64,000 nucleotides of DNA from Nodosilinea sp. PGN35 (lineage in GTDB: Bacteria > Cyanobacteriota > Cyanobacteriia > Phormidesmidales > Phormidesmidaceae), in contig NZ_JAQKQJ010000007.1 in assembly GCF_029109325.1 (NCBI RefSeq), positions 124,001 to 188,000 on the forward strand. Direction: 5' to 3'. The stretch's first letter is position 1. Every line of letters begins with the position of its first letter. Under the pieces are notes generated by a model, which saw only the letters and a list, made by a program, of their open reading frames with translations, was not told where the DNA came from and searched no databases. The translations under genes and the position numbers were made by a program. Shown piece by piece: positions 60,644-64,000 of this stretch.

Positions 60644-62509
60644 TTAGCTCAGATTGCTGAGGTCGTCGAGGTCATCGAGCAGGTCCGCTTCGGCAGGTTC
60701 TGGTTCAGGCGCGTTAAGCAGAGCGTCTAGGTCAAGGCTGTCGGTGTTGAAGTCAGCGTCTAGGTTGAAATTGTCAACCTGGTCAAAATCACTCCCTCGA
60801 TCGCCGTCGGCTGCGCTATCTAGCAGAGCCGCTAAGCCTAAATCGCCCTCATCTAATGCTGGTGAGGTAGGTTCTGGGGTTCCCTCATCGATGGCAAAGG
60901 CGGTGGGTTCTGGTTCAGGCATATCTAAATCAAGCGGCTCGGCGGCAAACTCGTTCTCTAGGCCGAAATCGCCAAAATCGCCGCTCGGAGTGCGGTCTGC
61001 CTCGCTCTCCGCCAGGGGCGGGAAGCCAAAGTCATCGCCTGCCTCTGATTCTGGTGAAGCGGCTTCTAGAGAGAACTCATCCCCCGCTGCGTCGAAGGCT
61101 GCCTCTGGCCCAGGGGGGGCTAGCTCGCTTGGGTCGGCGGTAAAGTCGGCGTCTAGGTTAAAGTCGTCACCTTGACTGCTGGCGGTGTCGCCTTCTAGGA
61201 GAGCCGACCAGTCGGCGGTGTCGCCCTCTAGCGGTGGCGAAACTACCTCCAGGGCAAGCTCATCATCGGTCAGGTCGAAGGCGGGGGCTGTTGCCGAAGC
61301 ATCAAGGCCGGTGGGGGCAGGAGTTGAGTCAGCCGTCCAGGTCAGGTTGTTGCTCTCAGGGCTGTCTAGTTCACTCTCGGGCAGAGCGGCTGCGTCGATG
61401 TCGCTCTCCCAGGCGGCTGGGTTGGCAGTCGAGGCTAGCTCGGTCATGGGCTCCAGCTCTGATGGGGCGGCAGCTGAGGAAAACTCGTTCATATCTAGGC
61501 GAGTCTCTTGGTCAGTCGCCCAGCTGGTTTCGTTGGCCGCTGCGATCGCCCCCTCTAGATCAAAATCCCTTTCCCCAGCGATCGCTCCCACCTCTGGGGT
61601 CAAACCCTCGCCGGGAGCGGTGGACTGTAGCAGTTGTAGGCGAGCCTCGTAGGCCTGCTCAAGCTCCTGGGTGCGCTGGGTCAACTCATCCTGGTAATGC
61701 TCGATCTTTTCAGCGAGCTTTTGCTCATACTCAGCTTCGAGGCTGGCCTCTATCTCGCGTCGCAGGTTGAGTTCTAGCTCGGCGGAGGACGGCTCTAGGG
61801 CACTGGGGCCCGTGGCACGTTCTTGGGCGGCTTGCAGCCGTGCCTCGTAGTCTTGCGCCATCTGGGCCAGACGCTGGTCGTACTCGGCCTGAAGGCGAGC
61901 TTCTAGCTCAGCCAGGGCAGGGACACCGCTGCCAGCGGCGACCGCCGCCTCTGGCACCAGAGCACCTAAGGGAATCTCGCTTGGGGTTTGGCCCTGGCTA
62001 ACCTCGCTCTGGTCTTGGTAGTGGGCGATCGCCGCCGCCAGGCGCTGGTCGTAGTCTTGCTGCGCCTGCGCCTGCGCCTCCACCAGCTTTTCTTGCAGGT
62101 GCTGCTCGTAGGCCTGCTGAATTTTAGTGGCCGCTTCTTTGAGGCGGGTCTCGTACTGCTTGCGAATGCGCTGTTCGGTGGTGCTGTCGGCGTCTACCGG
62201 GGCACCTCCTATCACGCTCTGGCGGGCCCGGTACTCAGACTCTAGCTGGCTGCGCTGCTGTTCCAACCGCGCCTGGTACTGCTCCATTTTTTCGCCCAGC
62301 TGAGCTTCGTAGTCCCGCTGCAGCTGCTGGGTGGCGTCGCGCAGCCGCCGCTCGTGCTCGTTCTCCAGGTCTTCCTGGCGCTTTTGGCTCTGCTGCAAGG
62401 CCTCGGTCAACTCATTTACCTGGCCCTGGCGCAGGTAGTACCCCACAATAACCGCCAGCAGCAGGCCAATTAAACCAGCAATAATGAGCCCTTGCGTAAG
62501 TTGAGGCAT
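60644..62509 (-). CDS. membrane-anchored hendecad coiled-coil protein with acidic tail
   Basis: 621 residues. One N-terminal helix (LIIAGLIGLLLAVIVGYYL, about 9-27) is followed by ~280 residues of coiled coil, then a long acidic, mostly disordered C-terminal region (about 310-600) with repeated NLDADF, DFG and LDxD-type words, ending DLLDDLDDLSNLS. In the coil, units of the form [DE]Y-x-x-x-L...Y recur with the two Tyr 11 residues apart (DYEAQLGEKMEQYQARL, DYDQRLAAAIAHYQ, EYDQRLAQMAQDYEARL, EYEQKLAEKIEHYQDEL). No known domain is seen. A scaffold on the inner membrane is inference. Confidence 0.85.
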   Translation of the reverse strand: MPQLTQGLIIAGLIGLLLAVIVGYYLRQGQVNELTEALQQSQKRQEDLENEHERRLRDATQQLQRDYEAQLGEKMEQYQARLEQQRSQLESEYRARQSVIGGAPVDADSTTEQRIRKQYETRLKEAATKIQQAYEQHLQEKLVEAQAQAQQDYDQRLAAAIAHYQDQSEVSQGQTPSEIPLGALVPEAAVAAGSGVPALAELEARLQAEYDQRLAQMAQDYEARLQAAQERATGPSALEPSSAELELNLRREIEASLEAEYEQKLAEKIEHYQDELTQRTQELEQAYEARLQLLQSTAPGEGLTPEVGAIAGERDFDLEGAIAAANETSWATDQETRLDMNEFSSAAAPSELEPMTELASTANPAAWESDIDAAALPESELDSPESNNLTWTADSTPAPTGLDASATAPAFDLTDDELALEVVSPPLEGDTADWSALLEGDTASSQGDDFNLDADFTADPSELAPPGPEAAFDAAGDEFSLEAASPESEAGDDFGFPPLAESEADRTPSGDFGDFGLENEFAAEPLDLDMPEPEPTAFAIDEGTPEPTSPALDEGDLGLAALLDSAADGDRGSDFDQVDNFNLDADFNTDSLDLDALLNAPEPEPAEADLLDDLDDLSNLS

Positions 62510-62851
62510 GGTGTATCTTCCCCTGTAGAGTTCTAAAGACGAGTTGTAAAGTATTCCCGCCTGAGGGGCAGAAAACCAGCTGCTACCCCGCCTTTGCAGC
62601 CACTTTCCAGCCGCTAAATAGTGACGATCAATGATATACGCTGCGTCCCGTTTAGGATCTCAAACTTTGCCTGCTCTGGCCGCGGGCCAGGCGTAGGGCG
62701 ATCGCTTAGGTCCAAGCTTTGCATGACAGATTATGACCGTCGGGAGAGCCCCTCTGTGGCCCCCTGAAGTCATCCTCTACAATGAAGCTACGGTGTACCG
62801 GCACAAAACTGAGTTTGGATCCACCGTACTTGCTCTCCTACGGCTTTGCGT
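62510..62851. other. 342-bp divergent intergenic region
   Basis: Lies between the coiled-coil gene and rsfS. A possible -10 (TACAAT) is at about 62779, and TACGGTG / CACCGTA inverted words flank the stretch just before rsfS (about 62788-62828). No gene is seen. Confidence 0.45.
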
Positions 62852-63295
62852 ATGACCCATTCTTCCCACCGTCCGCCCGCGGCTACCGATACCTCTGCAC
62901 CCAATAGTCCAGGAGAGGATGACGCCCTTAAGCTGGCCTGCGCTGTTGCCGCCGCCGCTGATGAGCGCAAGGCGGGCGACATTACGATTTTGCAGGTGGG
63001 AGATGTGTCGTATCTGGCCGATTATTTTGTCTTGGCCACTGGCTTTTCGGCGGTGCAGGTGCGGGCGATTACCCGCTCCATCGAAGCCAGTTTAGAGACC
63101 GACTACAACCGTCGCCCCCTGCGGGTCGAAGGTCAGGGCGAGGGCAGCTGGATCGTGATGGACTATGGCGAAGTCATTGCCCACATCTTCATGCCTGAAG
63201 CCCGAGATTACTACGACCTAGAAGCCTTCTGGGGCCATGCTAACCAAATTCCCTTTCAGTCCTCCAGTCAGCACTTCAGCCCGGCCCAATTTTAA
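62852..63295 (+). CDS. rsfS: ribosome silencing factor RsfS
   Basis: 147 residues from the ATG at 62852; a TTG at 62846 would add two. After an N-terminal extension of ~25 residues comes the Iojap/RsfS domain: LACAVAAAADERKAGDITILQVGDVSYLADYFVLATG, RAITRSIEASL, and EGSWIVMDYGEVIAHIFMPEARDYYDLEAFWG. RsfS binds L14 on the 50S subunit and blocks subunit joining in starvation or stationary phase. It is followed by a CGLD27-like gene on the same strand, a pairing I recall from cyanobacteria. Confidence 0.95.
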   Translation: MTHSSHRPPAATDTSAPNSPGEDDALKLACAVAAAADERKAGDITILQVGDVSYLADYFVLATGFSAVQVRAITRSIEASLETDYNRRPLRVEGQGEGSWIVMDYGEVIAHIFMPEARDYYDLEAFWGHANQIPFQSSSQHFSPAQF

Positions 63296-63423
63296 CCTTT
63301 GGTCCGGTAGAGGCCCTGAAATCGGGGGAGGCTCGTCCTCAGCAGCACAAATTCCCTGCCGGTGATTCCTATTGGTGGGCAATTCGTTTAGGCTATAGCT
63401 AGATTTGCGTATTGTCGGTGGCC

Positions 63424-63912
63424 ATGCCTCAACGATGTCCAGTACCGGCTGAGCAGCAGCCCATCAACGAATACCAGGACGTGCGGGAGTCCTGGTTTTA
63501 TAGCTGGGGCAGTCGCGATCTGACAGACTATCTCAAGCTTCTGGTGATGCTTTGGCTGGTGGGGTGGGTCGTAGCCGGGCCGATGGCCGCCGCCAGCTTC
63601 GCCCCCGCCAAACACCCTGCGCCCTTTGCTCTCAGCGGTGCGCTGGGTGCGCTGGGGTTGCCCATGCTGGCGCTGCTTCAGCTCTACGTGGGGTGGGCCC
63701 ACGTGGGCGGGCGGCTGCGACAAACCACCGTACCCTACGAAGAGTCGGGCTGGTACGACGGCCAGCTGTGGGTAAAGCCCGAAGAGGTATCCAACCGCGA
63801 TCGCTTAATCGTAGACTACCAGGTGCAGCCCGTTCTCCAGCGCATTCGCCGCACCCTGGGGGTCGTAGCTCTACTGCTTGCCCTGGGGCTAATTGCCTGG
63901 CCCTTGGTGTAG
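63424..63912 (+). CDS. CGLD27-like (DUF1230) membrane protein
   Basis: 162 residues. The ATG at 63424 (MPQRCPVPAEQQPINEYQDV) gives the family N-terminus CPVPxEQQPxNEY, with SWFYSW following; the TTG at 63412 is less likely. Two or three hydrophobic helices (LLVMLWLVGWVVAG, GLPMLALLQLYVGWAHV, VVALLLALGLIAWPLV) surround YEESGWYDGQLWVKP. CGLD27 is conserved in green plants and algae and cyanobacteria; its function is poorly known, with links to iron or redox stress suggested in plants. It sits 128 bp after rsfS. Confidence 0.9.
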   Translation: MPQRCPVPAEQQPINEYQDVRESWFYSWGSRDLTDYLKLLVMLWLVGWVVAGPMAAASFAPAKHPAPFALSGALGALGLPMLALLQLYVGWAHVGGRLRQTTVPYEESGWYDGQLWVKPEEVSNRDRLIVDYQVQPVLQRIRRTLGVVALLLALGLIAWPLV

Positions 63913-63952
63913 CTGCCCTCCCCTTGTACACCACCGCAGAGCATCCCTATAT

Positions 63953-64000
63953 ATGACCAGCAGTCGGGTTAATCGGCACCAAACTAAAGAGCTAGAAATC
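63953..64000 (+). CDS. start of an unidentified gene, cut by the right edge
   Basis: The last 16 codons begin at an ATG (63953) and read MTSSRVNRHQTKELEI without a stop. The start resembles the N-terminus of cyanobacterial asparaginase-type proteins, but 16 residues are not enough to decide. There is no strong ribosome site. Confidence 0.35.
   Translation, partial: MTSSRVNRHQTKELEI

Noticed and set aside
1..64000. tRNA or rRNA genes
   Set aside because: Scanned intergenic regions for T-loop GTTCRA words and cloverleaf arms; none found by eye.

Overview
The window is a piece of cyanobacterial chromosome. This follows from psaD, psbV, plastocyanin (petE), btpA, Tic20-like, CPP1-like and CGLD27-like genes, from cyanobacterial gene neighbourhoods (psaD-trpE, rimO-crhR, rsfS-CGLD27) and from the many GCGATCGC (HIP1) octamers. 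The high GC content and the repeat style suggest a Leptolyngbya/Nodosilinea-like lineage, but that placement is inference. No rRNA, tRNA, CRISPR array, prophage or intact transposase was found.

Layout. 1-4.7 kb: edge of a GDP-mannose mannosyl hydrolase-like NUDIX gene, a Gfo/Idh/MocA oxidoreductase, a conserved hypothetical, 4-hydroxyphenylpyruvate dioxygenase and a CPP1-like protein. 4.9-8.3 kb: a CPA1 Na+/H+ antiporter facing a TrkA-type K+ regulator, then an SDR dehydrogenase. 8.5-15.5 kb: psaD-trpE, a secreted hypothetical, an SLH protein, a coiled-coil protein, rpsF, a fumarylacetoacetase-family gene and Tic20. 15.6-23.7 kb: a small Cys-rich protein, the rimO-crhR operon, btpA, a VKOR-thioredoxin fusion, a divergent HxlR/flavodoxin pair and gdhA. 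23.9-29.1 kb: a membrane GGDEF-EAL protein whose N-terminus resembles the plant ethylene receptor ETR1, an RTX/GDSL esterase and a DMT transporter. 29.3-34.7 kb: CIRCE-groES-groEL, a CPA2 antiporter with a universal-stress tail and a lipoprotein. 35-40.9 kb: a phosphoribosyltransferase, small membrane and DUF1400 proteins, a GntR regulator divergent from a desaturase, a MetX-like hydrolase and an OsmC protein. 40.9-46 kb: petE, psbV, accD and a tandem-GAF/class III nucleotide cyclase. 46-52.6 kb: a dienelactone hydrolase, a serine hydrolase, a predicted outer-membrane protein, recQ and a B12-radical SAM protein. 53-57.3 kb: four exported proteins, three of them probable lipoproteins and one a WD40 propeller. 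57.6-64 kb: a tiny ORF, nrdJ, a large hendecad coiled-coil membrane protein, rsfS, a CGLD27-like gene and a gene start at the edge.

The best leads are: (i) the ETR1-like sensor domain fused to c-di-GMP enzymes (23.9-25.8 kb); (ii) a roughly 104-bp palindromic MITE-like element with two near-complete copies, one degraded copy and one half copy, whose hairpin core shows compensatory base changes; (iii) the GntR/desaturase divergon with a perfect 16-bp palindrome; (iv) the coiled-coil protein with tyrosines spaced 11 residues apart; (v) heptanucleotide tandem arrays in several intergenic regions; (vi) a cluster of exported lipoproteins and a WD40 protein.

Two second-messenger enzymes (c-di-GMP and cAMP/cGMP), two cation/proton antiporters, and thiol or quinone redox genes (VKOR, flavodoxin/HxlR, OsmC) sit among photosynthetic housekeeping genes. 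Apart from clear operons, most genes appear to be transcribed singly.
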